From the NCBI GenBank assembly GCA_013398275.1, contig VZSE01002883.1, forward strand, positions 1,321,249 through 1,385,248: DNA of 64,000 bases. Direction: 5' to 3'. Under the pieces are notes generated by a model. The model worked only from the letters and a program-made list of their open reading frames with translations, was not told where the DNA came from and searched no databases. A program made the translations under genes and the position numbers. Source of the DNA: Promerops cafer. Taxonomy: Eukaryota; Chordata; Aves; Passeriformes; Nectariniidae. Below are positions 1-14,057 of the stretch, piece after piece. The number at the start of each line of letters is the position of its first letter. Within the stretch, counting starts at the first letter, position 1.

Positions 1-618
1 GGACCATAAAGTGAATCAACAGCCACATTCTTATCCAGATGTTATGCACAAAGTTTGTGCTAATAAAAACCCCATGAAATATCCCCCCAGCGCTTCTCTC
101 CTGAGGGGCCAATCTGGCTCAAGGGGTTTGGAAGCACAATGTGAACTCCTGGTCTGCAGCAAGGCCAGCTCACTGTGTAGAGGACTGTGATGTACATCCA
201 AGTGACTCTCCCTCCAAACACAAGCACATATTGAGCTAGAAAAGCTGTGTAACAAACAATCTTCCATTACAGGCTGCTACTTTCAGCTATATTTTAGATT
301 GTGTAAGTATACATCCTTTAAATTCAGTAAATCTAAAATTAAATAAGTACAGGCAGATTGAATAAGGACAATATAAGCTATAAATAATATATACAGACAA
401 ATAATCATCCTGGTTAAGTCTGACAAATCTTCCAAGATAAACCCTATGAAATGGATTTGGCTTAATTTCAGCATTCAGTAACACAGTTTTAGTAGTGCAG
501 TTACAAGCCTTGTCACAAACTAATGAGTTTATTCTTAACAGACATGACTCAAAGACCACAACAGGATGATGACACTTTTACTTTCTGTCCTCCTTCCAAA
601 AACTTTATTTTCTCTTAC
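1..618 (-). other. STAG1: STAG1 intron 10, 5-prime part only
   Basis: This intronic sequence follows the GTAAGA donor at 613-618 and runs off the left edge. It is AT-rich and I see no exon, repeat of known family or RNA gene in it. The open frames it contains are short and lack any family signature. Confidence 0.9.
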
Positions 619-717
619 CTTGAATCTATTAGTGAACAGCTCCAGTTTGGGAAACAACTCTCTGTTGGTATACAGACTCTGAAGAGCTTTCAAACATTTC
701 AACCTCACTTCACCTTG
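619..717 (-). CDS. STAG1: STAG1 exon 10: SCD, residues ~343-375
   Basis: The exon is 99 bp (33 codons, phase 0 at both ends). The acceptor is TTTTTTATTTAG before CAAGGTG and the donor is TTCAAG|GTAAGA. It reads QGEVRLKCLKALQSLYTNRE then LFPKLELFTNRFK, identical to recalled human SA1 and different from STAG2 (TALQGLYYNKELNSK). The Arg-Phe in NRFK is about residues 373-374, equivalent to STAG2 R370/F371, which with the exon 9 tryptophan form the CTCF-binding pocket. The next exon would continue DRIVSMTLDKEYDVA, but lies left of the window. Phase 0 at both ends means skipping would keep frame but delete part of the pocket. Confidence 0.98.
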
Positions 718-3700
718 CTAAATAAAAAACAGTGAGATTAGCTGTCAGAATACTTTAACCAAATGCACATGAATATTAAAAAACATAATACTGTAATTTG
801 TTTAATGTACATTTAAAATTTTATGCAAATGACCAAAGCCAATTTGCAATTTAGCTAAAAACCAAAACCACATGCAGTCACCTACAATGTTAAATTTCTT
901 CTGATTTGCATACAGAAAGAATTAATGTGCCATCACTTATATGTCTGTTAGTGCTTCCCTTTCAAGTGACTCCACGAAAAGATAAAGAATGTAGCAAGTA
1001 AATCCAAAATAAGGATGTGGGATCTCCAGGTGGTTGGTGCAGGCAGTGTGGCTGTCTGTCTTCAGGAAGGAGCCCACAAGCACCTCATGGCTGACAGCTC
1101 GTGTTCACAATCAGTGCACAGGGGCTCCAAATGACTGGGCATGGGCTCAGCAACCCAACCAGCTCTGAGGGCAGGGACACAGGGCACACACATTGCATTT
1201 GTTTTCCCCAAATGTTTTACATTCCACCTCTCACAACAGGACAACACAGGGTGAAGGATGCAAAAGGCATGAGAGATCCTCCTGTGGGGAGCAGGCTGCT
1301 GCCACAGGAACAACACATCTGAGCCACAGCCCAAGGAGCCCCTGGGAAGAAGGGTGGCTTGTGTCCCTGTGTCTGAGCTGTGCTGGTGGCAGCAGCTTAT
1401 TCCCAACTGCTCTTCAGCTGGGGATTGCTTTGGTCTGGTGGGCTGCAGCAGGAAATGTGGGTGTCACAGAACAGGCCCTGTGGAGCAAGGCTTGTGTCCT
1501 ACAGGAATACTGCTGATGAAGAGAGGGACTGGATCCCGTGTGCTGCAGGTGGACAACTCAACTGCACCATCTTGGCAAACTATGGATTCTTCTTGAAAAA
1601 TATTTGTGGATAGTGAAAAGGTTATAAACACAAATCTACTCAAATATGATCTGTAGAGTTCACAGCAGTGTCAATTTACTTTTATGAAAGTGAAGACACT
1701 ACCAAGTCTACGGCCTTAAGCTGCTCAGAAACGAAAATGAACTATTGAACTTCATAAATAAAACTCCGTACCCAGAGGGCTTCATTTCTGAAACTATCTA
1801 TTCCAGAATCCAGTCTGTACTTAAAAAGTGCTCACACTAAAAACTGGAAGAACATTCACAGACTGACATAAAACCAGAAGATATAAATCCAAATTTCAAA
1901 GTTTCTTTCTTCCTTCACACCTATTTCAAAATTTGAAATAGAAGACAAAAGCAGCACAGAAGTTGGATTTTCAGAAGAACTTTCATGAAGAACAACTGTT
2001 CCTGAGAAATTATCTGTCTATATCATGAGGAGTCTCTGAGCAATCGTGCTCTCTTCTAGGGATCTTTTTGACTACCACTGCAGAGAAAGTCAATGAGATA
2101 TAAGCAACATTTAAAGGGATCTAATATAAGATCTTTCAAGGTACAGAAAAGAACTTTCTTGAAGAAAAATTACATGGATGTGATCAACTGCCAAAAAAGC
2201 CCAGAGAAATGCTGCTTGACATTCTTTTCTAATAGCACCTGTGTGGCAGTACCAGAAATGGTGTCCTCCTCTGCTGTGTGGTGCTCATAATGCCCAGGAT
2301 GTCTGGAGTCATCACCACTCACAGGACATGAGCCTCTGATGGCCCCAGAGGATCAGGACCAGGTTAGTTCTGGCCTGTATGAACATTGTAAGGCACAGTA
2401 AGGCAGCAGCTTTAGTTACAGCTGCACTGAAGCCTGTCCCACCTGTGAGCAGACAGCCAAATGTAAAACTCACCCACAACGAGACTGGTGCACAACAGAC
2501 TTAGACTGTTTGGGCCCATAGAGCCCAAAGCCCTTGGAGAAAGCCCCAAACTCCATGGATTGATGGTCCCAGAGCTCAGTCCAGGCCCGTACTGGGCTCT
2601 GTGTAAAGCTTAAGCCAGCAAATGGAGCCAGGCAGGCAGGAACCACACTCGGAGCTCCTTGTATGGCTTCTTGCATGCCCTGCCAGGAGACTGGAGCCAG
2701 GCCCTAACCAAAGTGTCCTGGACCAGATCTGAGGAGAAGGGACTGCAGGAGCAGGTGAGGAAGAGAGAGGGAAAGGTTATGTTACACCTGGTCCCTCTGG
2801 CTGGGAGCAGGACCAGGAGACACAGAGGCAAACCCTGGAAATGACTGCCCCTCTGGCAGAGGAATAAGGAGGACTCTCTCTGAGTCTGTCTTTTAAACTG
2901 TTGGTCAAGGACGGAATTCACCTCTTTGTAGAGAGAAGAGCTCCTGCACATCAGCTTGCTAATCCTCATAAGAAGGTTTTAAAACAAAGTCAGTGGAGAT
3001 GAGTGGCAGGAACGCCCTGGGAAGCCTAAAGGGCAGTGAACCGGACAGGAAGCAAAGAAGGGCAGGGTGAAGGTGTGTGTGGATACTCTCCAGTCCAGAC
3101 TGGAGGAGCAGCAATGTGCCACAGACCCTCAACACGCCACACATGAGATGGTTCTTCAGAACTGTGAGAACCATCCAGCTCACAGGAGCTTTGAACACCC
3201 CAAACACCTTTTAGCAAGGAAGTAGTTGGGTGGCAATGCTCAAGTGAGGGTGATTCTTAAGAAACTTATGCCAGCATAAAAGCTGCAAGCAAGGATGGAC
3301 AGGAAGGGCAGCAAGAGACTTAGTAAACTAAGAGATGAACTTATTTAACTAATTAATTCATTAATTAATTAGGAGGTCAAGCACAAGAGGAACATCTGTT
3401 CCAGAGGACCCTGGGTTCATCCGTTCCACAGAAACAGACAGTAAGCAAAGTAAGAGGAATGCAAAGAAGGAGAAAGCATTTTCTTATGTGTTAGGAACTG
3501 GTTTTAAGAGCCATGACTGTCCAGGTATTTAGAGACAATTATGGTTTCAAAACAGTTCTGTGCATCAATGAAGTAGGTGAAAATTAAGACTAAACAGTCT
3601 AATTTAACACTCTTATTTTCAAGAGGGTTTTTTAATGCAATTATACCATAGTTTATATACTTTTAATTTATGCTCCCAGATATATGGGAATAAAAAAGAT

Positions 3701-6320
3701 GCTTAAAAGAAGAGAAAGTCAAAACTTGAAAGCCACATTCAAATGAGAATCTATGAAAAACAAAAATCCCTATAGACATTTGTTTGAAATCTGGGAGACA
3801 TGATTAACATACAAAATGTAAGGATTTTCCAAGTTAGAGAACTAAACTTCTGTATTCTACCTCTGAAAGACTATGTTGGAGCTACTACAAAGAAGTCTAA
3901 GAGCTGTTCTTCCCTGTGGTCTTCTGAAGCAGAATATGAAGCTGCTCAGGAAACTCCTGCACTGCTGTCTCCTTTTTGCAGCAGCAAACTTCCAGAGAAG
4001 TTAATAATTTTGAGGTGACTGCTGTCCATGTGAAGTGAAAATAGTTTATGGCTATTGCCTCAGCCTTAATTTTTTAAATACCAATTATAGCAAAAATTAT
4101 CTCCTGATCAAAGCAAAGCAAAATCAAGAAACTTGGGTACCAGCTGGCAGTTTTTTCAGGCAGTGCCAATGAAAACCACGCTGTTAAGGGATCTAATACT
4201 TCTGGAGGCTTTGCATTTTCAGTTGGCTCTTACACCATCTTTTTCCAATATATTCTTCCTATTGCACCTCCACCCTCCTTTCTGTGCCTCCCAAAATGTC
4301 TCTTTCTTTCCATTCTGTCCCTTTTCATCCTTTGACACCTGCCCCAGACTCTTCCCCATTCTGCCTACAGTCTGTCTTACTCTGTAGATGACACATCCAC
4401 AACATTAATAAAACCCCACCACCTATCAGGTGGACTGGGACATTAAACACATTAGTGATTTAAAGACTTAGAATCCCAAGGCACTTCTGTGGCCTGCCAC
4501 AAAAAAATCTTACAAAGCAGAGGCTGGAGAGCAGTCTGACAGAATTCTGCTGTGTCTGGTCCAAATGGTCCAGTTTTTTACCCTAACACTTTAATTCAAA
4601 ATTTCTCTGCTATGAAAGAACAATGTTAATTTTAAAAAAGCTGAGGCATAAAATATGTGTTAAGGATGCAGGCAGATGACTGGACCCTGGCCTGAGGTTA
4701 AACTAACTGAAGAGGATGTGAGAAAATACTGCACATGACATAAGAAATTGCTGGATGTGACAGATGAGAGTATGAGATTCCACAGATGGGTGAAGGGAGT
4801 GATGTGAGAAATGGATGGACTTCAAAGACACTAGGAGGGGGCTGAGAGCTGTGAAGTGCAACCCCACTACATTCCGAAGGTGCTACTTTGTGGAAATGTT
4901 CTGCAAGGTTTAGAATGTGCTCCCAAAAATGCACTGCAATTATTCAAGGAATAATTTATTCAAATTCCAAGTCCTAGTAAAACAAAGCTTTCCACACACC
5001 TTAAATCCTGATCCTCCAGCCTGAGCTGACCTCCCCACTGGTTTGCTAACTTGAACAATGATGTCTTGTCCTGGAGCGTGGCAGCTTGTGAGGCACAGCA
5101 ATGTCACCAACAAGGGCCACAGAGCAGCAGCTCTGTCCCTCCAGGCACTGCCACGGCTGTGTTTCCATGTCCAGCATTCACTGAGACACAGTGCAGTGGC
5201 TCTGGGGCAGACAGTGGTCAGGGCTGATGGAAGCAGTAAGCAGGATCTTCCTCCTGATCTAGTTTTGTTCAATAAGATCTATCTAATGTAAAAGTTTGGG
5301 GAAAATTTGTAAAGGAAAAGTTTGAGAACTACAGGTTTGGAAAGAAATCCTATGTCTAGAGGATACTCTTAACACATGGACTGCTCATCCAAATGAAGGC
5401 AAGATGCAGATTCCTGGCAGCTGTATTTAAAAGAACCAGCAGCAGCAGCAGCAGCTGACTTCTATCTTCAGTGAGAGCCAACATCTGCATAACTCATGTT
5501 GTTCAGAATTCAGCACAAGAGTGACCGAGTCAGAGCCTAAATGCTGGAATTTGATGAGCATTTCAACAGCACTGTAAATCTCCTTTGTATTCCTTGGATA
5601 GTGTTAGCAAGGGAGTTTAGAGTTACACAAGTGATTCCAGTGGTTTTGGTGGGAGTGGGAGCACAGCCAGTCCCACTGTTGCCTGGGGTACAAAACCCAC
5701 CAAGCAGAAGCACCAAGTCCTCTGTCAGCACCCAGAATGGGCTCCTCTTGCTGCAGCAACTGGGTGGATACCATCAGTACTAAGAACTGTGCTGAGCCAG
5801 AAAAGCACCTCTTCATTCCATCTGGTGTTTCAACAATTTTCTGAAGAAGCTAAAGAGAACCTTGCAAAGATTCTTCAAGGAAGAGAAAGTGAACTGATGA
5901 GAACTCCACTGGTTGTGGAAACAGTGGTGGACCCAGAGGTCTCCTTTTTCCCTCTAACCTTTGGGCAATGTAAATGGAAGACACATGGAAATCCCTTTTC
6001 CATTCTGCTTCAGACACAGAGGCTCTCAGGGGTGCTCTGAGAAGACTTCTCTTTCTCTTGTAATCAACAGAAAAGCCTCATGGAAGGCTTTCTATCAAGA
6101 TACTTCTTCAGAGACTGAACACAGGAAAAGCCCACAGACCAAGCAGACTGGGAGTACTGCCTCCTAATTTAAGCCAATACCTGGAAGTGCCCTGATTGAA
6201 AGATACCAGGTGAGGAAACAGAACAATCTCTTTGTAAGCCAAGGATGATGCTGTGCTGGGCAGCACAGCAGCAGCTGCCTCCAGTGCACTCTGCTGTGTG
6301 TGGGAATACACAATACTCAC
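718..6320 (-). other. STAG1: STAG1 intron 9 (5.6 kb)
   Basis: The intron has a GT donor next to exon 9 and an AG acceptor next to exon 10. It holds GC-richer stretches at about 1020-1600 and 2290-2960 whose origin I cannot name (possibly old transposon remnants). It also holds a palindromic TTAATTAAT-rich patch at 3345-3371, a pyrimidine-rich stretch at 4220-4385 and a (CAG)6 run at 5437-5454. No second gene is seen. Confidence 0.9.
5437..5454. repeat. (CAG)6 trinucleotide run
   Basis: Six perfect CAG units within intron 9, non-coding in the STAG1 orientation (CTG on the transcribed sense strand). Confidence 0.9.
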
Positions 6321-6444
6321 CCTGTCATGTAGTGTCCAACCAACATATTTTAAATAACTATCATTCAGGAAGGCATCACTGTACATTTTCATCCAGACAC
6401 CAATTTCTTCAATACAGACAGCTCTAATCTCAGCAATAGCATCA
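6321..6444 (-). CDS. STAG1: STAG1 exon 9: SCD, residues ~301-342
   Basis: The exon is 124 bp: one base completing the arginine codon, then 41 codons. The acceptor is TTCCGTATTAG before TGATGCT and the donor is GACAGG|GTGAGT. It reads DAIAEIRAVCIEEIGVWMKM, then YSDAFLNDSYLKYVGWTLHD and R. RAV replaces the RAI of human SA1, a conservative change and the only one I see in exons 4 to 10. The tryptophan in VGWTLHD is about residue 337, equivalent to STAG2 W334, which is part of the conserved surface that binds the CTCF YDF motif and other cohesin regulators. V in EEIGVW and L in WTLHDR are STAG1 states. Confidence 0.98.
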
Positions 6445-8302
6445 CTAATACGGAAAAAGAAAAGAACAAGGATTAGCCAGATTACAGACACATATACTTC
6501 TCATTCCCATTGCCATAGGTATAATAGTTTGCTTTTACTTGTCATGAACCTCACTATGTGAGGCCTGTCACTGTTCTTACTGCCATCTCACTGATTTTCT
6601 GTTCCTCTGCATCCTTGAACTCACTGATCTAATAATTTCAGTGTTTATATATGCTCCTACATTTCCTCTACATAAAGAAATTCTCACCCTAGTTTGCTTC
6701 TTAGTCTATTACTCCATCTTTAACCTCTCTCTTTTCAAGGAGAATTATGAACCCAAGCTACAAAGCCCCTTTGGGCAATCATTTCTGAAACAGCATCACT
6801 GACATTTGCTTTGCAGCCCTGTCTCCAGCTCGAGGTGCAGAACCATTGCAAGGTGGGAGAAGCTATTTGGTTTAGCCAAAGGCACCTGCCAGAGGAGCGC
6901 AATGGAATTTGCTACACAAAGAGATCTCATTTCATACCCCCCATGAATACCCCTACAACAAAACCCATGAGAATTTTGCACTTCAGCATTGGTTTCTTCC
7001 CATTTTCTTGCTTTTATCCTACATTCTGACTGTGGCAAGTCATGGAAGAAGCAAAGATGTATCTCAGGCAGACTTATCAGCTGCTTAGTGAGGAGGGGTG
7101 GCAGGAAACTGGAGAGGTCACCTAAGGAGACCAGGATGGAAACACTTTCCATCTGATTGGCACTTCCCTGCCTGCCTGACATGGAGCATGGCATCTTTAC
7201 TAATAGTGAAACAACGGGAAAAGGGATGGGGGCCATCTGTCCCTTCAGTAATTCCATCTCTGGGACATCTGTTACCATGAGAAATCACTTGTGCCACTCC
7301 AGCTGGCACTGCCTCACAGTTCCAAATTTCAGCTGCAATACAAGAAGAACACAAAGAGTCACTGCGCAGAAGAAGGGAATGTCTGGTGCTTTGCAAACAC
7401 TGGAGCTTGCTTGTAATTGAGACCCTTGTTTTGTATTTTTATTTTAAAAAATCTTTTTGGAAAAGTAATAAACATCAATTTAATTCTAAACCAGACCAAC
7501 AGAGGCCCAGATGAAATTTAATTGATGGGAAAGGAAGAAAAATCCCAAGCTTCGTTTAAGAGAATAATTGCAAAAATGAGAAACTGCATTTTTCTGAAAG
7601 TCATCAATTTTACAAAATATAAATAAAATGCACTCTTCTGGTCAAGACACTGCACAGGTTCATAGCCCTAACCCAGTGCAGCAAACCCCTGGTGACTCCA
7701 TACTGGAACTATGTACTCCTGCAGGCTGTCCCAGCTGATCCAGTGCCTTTGTCCTGTCCCTGACTTTCCAGACCCTGAGCTGGAACCCCTGGCTCCTACA
7801 GGGACCATGAACCAAGCCCAGCATCACACATGGCCGGGGGACTTCTCCAGGCAAGTCTCAGTGTTGGAATTCAACTTGTAGGGAGGAAACTGTGCTGCTG
7901 TAACAGCAGAAAAGCATAAACAGCATGTAATGCATTTAATGCAATGACATGAGGGGGACACCTGGGTGAATGCCACCAAACCACTGCCATTGTCTCTCTT
8001 TGTCTATGAGAAACATTCATTTTAACAACTTCCCAACAGCATCAGTAAATCTGGTCTATCCAACTTCCTGAAGCCTCTGTAATCTCAGAACCAAGGTAAG
8101 GGGCAATCCACAATGGAGACAAGCTGCATTAGGAGCAGGGCAGGGCATCAAACAAGTTGCTCCTACCAGGGATTTCTCAAACAGGTTTAAGTAGTGTAAG
8201 GACCAATGTGCTAAATATCACACTCAAGGGTTAAAAACTGTATTCCTTACGGGAAAGGCAGCCATAATGAAGACAAGTTTTAGTTAAAACTATGACTATA
8301 GT

Positions 8303-8325
8303 CACACACACACAGGTATTGTATA

Positions 8326-8366
<41 letters not shown>
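8303..8366. repeat. (CA)6 plus (TG)18 microsatellite pair
   Basis: A (CA)6 run at 8303-8314 is followed 16 bases later by an uninterrupted (GT)18 run at 8331-8366. The two are complementary and could fold back on each other. It is likely length-polymorphic. Confidence 0.95.
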
Positions 8367-8368
<2 letters not shown>

Positions 8369-8784
8369 AATTGTACATTGCTTCACAGTGGAAATGCAAG
8401 ACTTAGGGAAAAACCTAAAAGACTAGTAAATATAAATCAAGAAAAAATGGGGAGCCTCATCTGCAGCACCACAAAGTAGTGAGGAAGACATTCTTACTAG
8501 GGGATGACAATCTGAGTCCTCACATCCAAGTAAGTTATTTCACCACCTTATAAATTTACTAACTGTAAAAGATTTTGGAAGGATTTAATGGCAATCCCAA
8601 AAAGAACCTAATGTCAACAAGTATTTAATCATGCAGCACAGCCAGCCAAAAAGCAGGAAAAATCATGTTTTCTCTAAGAGTGCATTCAAGCTTCCCTAGG
8701 CAGACAGTGAAAAACTGCTTCTTGATTCAAAAGGCTTTTCAGAGATCCCTCAGCACTACAGACACTCACTCTAAGCTGCTAATT

Positions 8785-8816
8785 AAAAAAAAAAAAAAAA
8801 CAACAACAAAAAAAAA
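8785..8816. repeat. A-rich run
   Basis: Sixteen consecutive A bases followed by CAACAACAAA and a further A run. No retroposon body was recognised beside it. Confidence 0.8.
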
Positions 8817-11800
8817 CCAAAGAAAGAAGAAAGCTATTCAACTTCTTAGGAGATTTAGTACGATAAGAATTTAACATCTCCAGTATAATTGAAAATGAGA
8901 CAGAATCATGGATAAGGTATGTGAGACCAGCAAACAGACTCAAGCTGCTGGAGAAGCAGGGGAACTTGTGAGACACCACTTCCCACTCCACATCACCTTC
9001 CAGGTAACTATCACTGATCAGAATCACTTGTGTCCCTGCAGGAATCACTAACATGGACTCCATGCCCATACAATGCTGTATCAAACACAAGAAAGCAAAA
9101 AAAAAAAAATTTTTGTACCTTTGCTTTTGATGGGGTAGTTGCTTGTCATTAAACTGTAATTCTTTTCTTCTAATTTTTATACAGTTAAATACACTTTAGC
9201 TTCTGGTCAGAGTCACTATGAATTGTTTTGAAAATACACATTATTTCTGGGTGCCACAAGAACATATAAATACTAATTATACCTGCACTGGAAGTGGTTT
9301 TGGAATTGTGAATGCATTATTAATGATCATAATTATAAATTAGTGATGTAAGCTTGTATTACTTGCTAAATGCTTCTAGAAAGAAACAGAATCTAGTCCA
9401 GCACAGAGATGAAAACTAACGTGGCATCTACAGATCTTAGACACAAAATATATTTAACCCTCTTTTCAGCACAAACTGCAAAGCAAGGTCTACAAGGGGA
9501 AAATATTCCCAGCACAATTCACAGCCTAAGTTCTTACTCTAGTTGAAGAGATCCTCCATGATGCAACTTCTGAAAAGATTTGACAAAAGGGGTTCAGGTA
9601 AGAAATTCTGCATTTCCTTTTGAAATTTTGGCTTGACAAGGCAGGCCCATAAACCTTAGGACAAACCACAGCAGTGTCAGGAAACTGATTTTACCAGTGC
9701 CACTCCAAGTGCCACTTCAGTGTACCTTTCATGCCAAAGTACACACAAGAATTCTGATTAAGGCCAGAAGTATTCAGGACCTGAGCCACAGAGTCTCTGA
9801 TGGATATTTGGGAAATGTAAGGTGCAGAGCACTGTGCTCCTCAGGGTTGCTGGAGTGGTTGTCAGCTTCAGCTCCAGCTCATGGGTTCTTTCAGTCTGTT
9901 TAATCACAAACTCATGAGCTTAATCGCAACTAAACTGAAAGCCCTCTAAACAAACCTGGCTGATGTGCAGTGCCCTGGATGCTCACATCCTACAGCACTG
10001 CCAGTGCCGAGTCCGACCAAGGCATGTCCTGGAGATGACCAGCAGAGCAGAACTGCTTCAAGACTTCTTGGAAGCTCCTACAGGAGCCTGACTACTCTTA
10101 CTGCACCTGCTTGCCCAATCTAACCACTGGAGATGCTGCTTCTCACACCTTGTTCTGAGACAGCCAGAACTGCAGATAACCATCAGAAGACAGTGGTATT
10201 ACTCAACAGGCAAACCAGTATGAACAGAAAAATACAGGTATTTCAGTCAATGGGTTGGGCTGAGAGTTAGTCTATAGGAAAACTTTCAAACAAGGACAGA
10301 ACCAAGGCTGACTCACTGCCTTAGGCTTTCTGTGGGATGGAAGCTCAAACTCCCACCCAAGGGACAGGAAATGGAGCAGCTGCACAGGACCACACCACTG
10401 CTACTTGGACAGAACTGGGCCCATCTCCTGGGCTGCCTGTCAGTTTAGAAACATTTTGAAGACATAATTATAATGAGAACTGGACAAAAATGTCTTCTCT
10501 ACTTCTTTTTTCTATGACTCTCATCTCTGGAGCTGAATTAGGACCCCATAAAAGAAGAAGGGTAAGAAAAGCAAGAGGTCAGAGCCAACTTCCAAAAGTT
10601 CTGGTGAATGCTCACTGCATATCCACTCATGGGAGGGGCTGGCACACAGCACTCCCATTCCTAAACGCTTCTGCGCACAGTGGCTGTTTAAATATCTAAT
10701 CCAATAACCTGTTACTAGGCTGAATATCCAGTGCTCCTGCCAGACCAAGGAATTTATTGTTTGAAGGCAGGACATGGATTCTGAGATGTAGCTTTACAGC
10801 TGACCCCAGTGTTTCTCAAAGAGCTCCTGTCCCAACACCTTTGCTTGTATGAAGTATGAGGCACAGCTCTGCAGGGAAGGGAGCAGCGTGTGCTTTTAAA
10901 CTTCATAGAAAGGTCAAACTCACTTAAATTAAATGATGTAACTTTTTGCCTTCTCTTTTTTTTATGTCTGTGACACCAGTAATTTCTGTTTTTTCCAAAC
11001 ATACCTAAAACCATAATGCATTTCTTTGTCACCTAAGAAGTATGTTTTGCCTCCTTAGGGTAACACATTTAGGGTGCAGGGAGAAGGATTTTTCTCTGGT
11101 TTGGTTTAGGTTTTATTTCTCTGACTGGTTTGTGCTTCCTCAGCAAACTGCCATCCAATAACCCCTTCTCCCTTTTTGCCATATCTTGTTTCCCACAGTG
11201 GAATTCTCATGTACCTTGTCAGCATAAGCCTATTTACTCTGTAGCAGGCAAAGAACACCTTGGAAGGAGACAGAAGCATCTTCTCCATAAAAATGGCAAT
11301 GCCATCTAGATTTGGCAATTTGCCAGTAGTGACAAAACATTACCTCAGGACAGGTTCATGCCCTGCATAAATTCTCAAACCCATTGTGTCCATTGGTGTG
11401 AGGATCCCCATTCTGGTCTGCCATAAGCTAAAACTGTAACAGTTCTGCTTTTCTGGACAGTCACACCTGGTGGAAAACATCTTTACGCACTCAAAACAAA
11501 AGATACTACGAAGTAGGACTGAAATCTGAGATCTCTCAATCCTACCCTCTGAAAGGGGAATGTGTCAGGACACACAGTGCTAAGTCCTAGGCAGGGAAAG
11601 AGCCAAACCGAAACTCTGACACTCAGTTAAGATAACAGTTCAGAGGGATGAACATTTTATAAATACTCATTATATCTGAGCAGTGATGTGACAATTATCT
11701 CAGATTCAGTCATCTCTGATATGAAATACAACTGAAATGAAGAAACAGACCTCTCCTCCTTTTTTTATACACATGTACCTTGCAAGCAATTTTCAGCTTT

Positions 11801-14057
11801 TGACTTCAGCCAAATTAAAAAAAAAAAAGGTTAAAACCCCTGTTTAAGGTTTAAAAAAACAGGATAAAAAAAGCCACTGGACAACCAAATATATATATCA
11901 TAAAGCCACAGAAACTTAGTGAGAACAAATGGCTAAGGAAGGAGAAAAGGCAACATGCAGTGAGGTGGGTACATTTCCTGCATGCTTATTAAGAATATCT
12001 CAGTTTTTTACCAAATCTCCTGTTCACACTAGACTAGCATTACACCTAGAAAATTATTTAGCTATTTCTGCAAATCTTTTTTTTTCTTGATGAGAGAAGT
12101 GAGCACTGAAATTTTCCAGTAAATTGGAAGCCTATCTACAGAAAGAAGACATAATTTCACCGCAACATTTGACAGAAGACACATTCTGAATGAAACAGTT
12201 TTGGGGGTTTTGTTTAGGTCAAAGACTTGTTATTTAAGCTACAAAGGTCATTAAGCATGAATCACTGTGGCTGAGTCTGAATCACACTGAAGGATGGGAC
12301 TTATTCTCTGGGAATAATTAAAATAACATTCTTTCAAAATCATCACCACTTGAGCATGGTCTAAGGCCTGTAAAATCTTGTGAAGTTTATAAATAATTTG
12401 AACTATTTGAGAGAAGGAAGGTTCAAGAAATTAAGAAAATATGAAATCAGATAATAGTTCAAAATCCTTTACATTTTATCCCCCCTGGGCTTTGTTGTCA
12501 GTTAGCTGGGTTTCACACAGACATTTCCCCCCTCTATTTTCTCATCCAGCTGTGAGTGCAGGAGTGTCACTCTGTGCTCTCTGTTGTGTACCATTACTCA
12601 TAGTTTGGTGTATGTTGTAAGAAACTCTTTGGGGCTCCCCAAAAGGTCAGGGACAGCTAGTGCTCACACAGGTGGCTCTGGGGACAGGGTGGGAACAAGT
12701 TCCTCATGACCCCTCTGAACAGTGGCACAGGTGGTGCCACCACCCACCTGTCTGATTTCAGTCAATTCCCCACTGGTCTAACAGGGCCACCATGGGCACA
12801 TTTTTCCAGGGCATGGATGGAGTTTATTTAAAGCAACATCAGCAAAATCAGGTCTTTACTAGTGGTGGCAGGAGGCATGAAAAGAACTTTTTTTTCAAAA
12901 GGAGGATTTCAAAAGAAAAAAGCAAAAGCACCAGAATACAGACCACCAAAAGGCTGTCTTTTTCCAGCCCCACACATGAGCATGAACTACTAAGAGGATA
13001 TTTTAAAGCAACGTTTTGTTTGATATAACACACTAAGTTCTGAAGGGATAAAAACGGAAACACTCTTAGAATTTAATTTCTTCAGCTTTTTTACCTATAC
13101 CATGAAAGCTGCTCTCCTTACAAAATGGTGTGAGTGCTACACTCATCTAGCACACTCATTGCTGGCTCTGCATACCCATCCTCCTGCTGCCAAGCAGCTC
13201 AAGGCCTCCTGACCATAAACCATGAACTTTCTTTGCACACTCAGGTACTGAGGAGACACTCTCCAGCCCCACTGTGCTGCTCACACTCACACATTTGTCG
13301 GCACGAGCACCTTCCTGGTTTCCTGTGTGCTTTTCTCCAAATTACAATCATCCCTCTGTCCAGCTGAACTATGGGTTCCTCTTCACCTTCTAACCCTCTT
13401 CTCATACACCCTTTTTTCCTGCTATTTTCCTAAAAGATTCCATAAATCATAAACCTTTAAAGCAGAACTGAAATCTGAAAGGTTAATTGCATAGTTCAGT
13501 ACCCTTGAATTTTATCTTTTGATTTCAGCAAGTCAATTAACATTTAAAAGAGCTGGTTGCACCAAGGTGATGCAGATGCTCTGAGGCATCTTGTGACGCA
13601 CAACAACCCAAAATCTATTTTAAAAGACTACTGCTCTCTGGTAAACCACATTCAAAATTTGCTGTTTACACCCAAGACATACAAAAGGAAATGCAGGCTG
13701 GAGGACAACTGCTATCCTATGATACGCAGTAATTATTTGATTATTCTTAAGATACGTCATTTTTGTGCTCCCAACATGGACAACTTTTCTTTTCAAAATG
13801 CAAAGATTCAAAGCCCATGTCTCCCATAACCCTTTAAAGCTGTCTACTGAATTAAAATGAAGTTGTGTGGATGGCTCTATTGAGTAATTAATAGAGGTTA
13901 CAATTTGCATATTCTTACATAACTTCCAGTGTTTTTGACAGTGATCTTGCAGCATCTAGAATACTACATCAGAAGAAAATCAACACAGAAACTGCCTTTG
14001 ACTTTCCTTATGACCACACTTTGTTAGCAGAGCCTACTGGAACATGCATTTTCTTAC

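Larger units (their letters stand above)
6445..14057 (-). other. STAG1: STAG1 intron 8 (7.6 kb)
   Basis: The intron is mostly AT-rich unique-looking sequence. It contains the (TG)18 microsatellite and a nearby (CA)6 at 8303-8367, and an A-rich run at 8785-8816. A short inverted repeat at about 12630-12645 (TTTGGGG then CCCCAAA) is too short to interpret. I see no coding exon or recognisable full transposon. Confidence 0.88.

Noticed and set aside
6796..7278. 160-codon minus-strand open frame in intron 8
   Set aside because: Sense to STAG1 but no known domain. Exons 8 and 9 join directly in phase and match SA1 without any insert.
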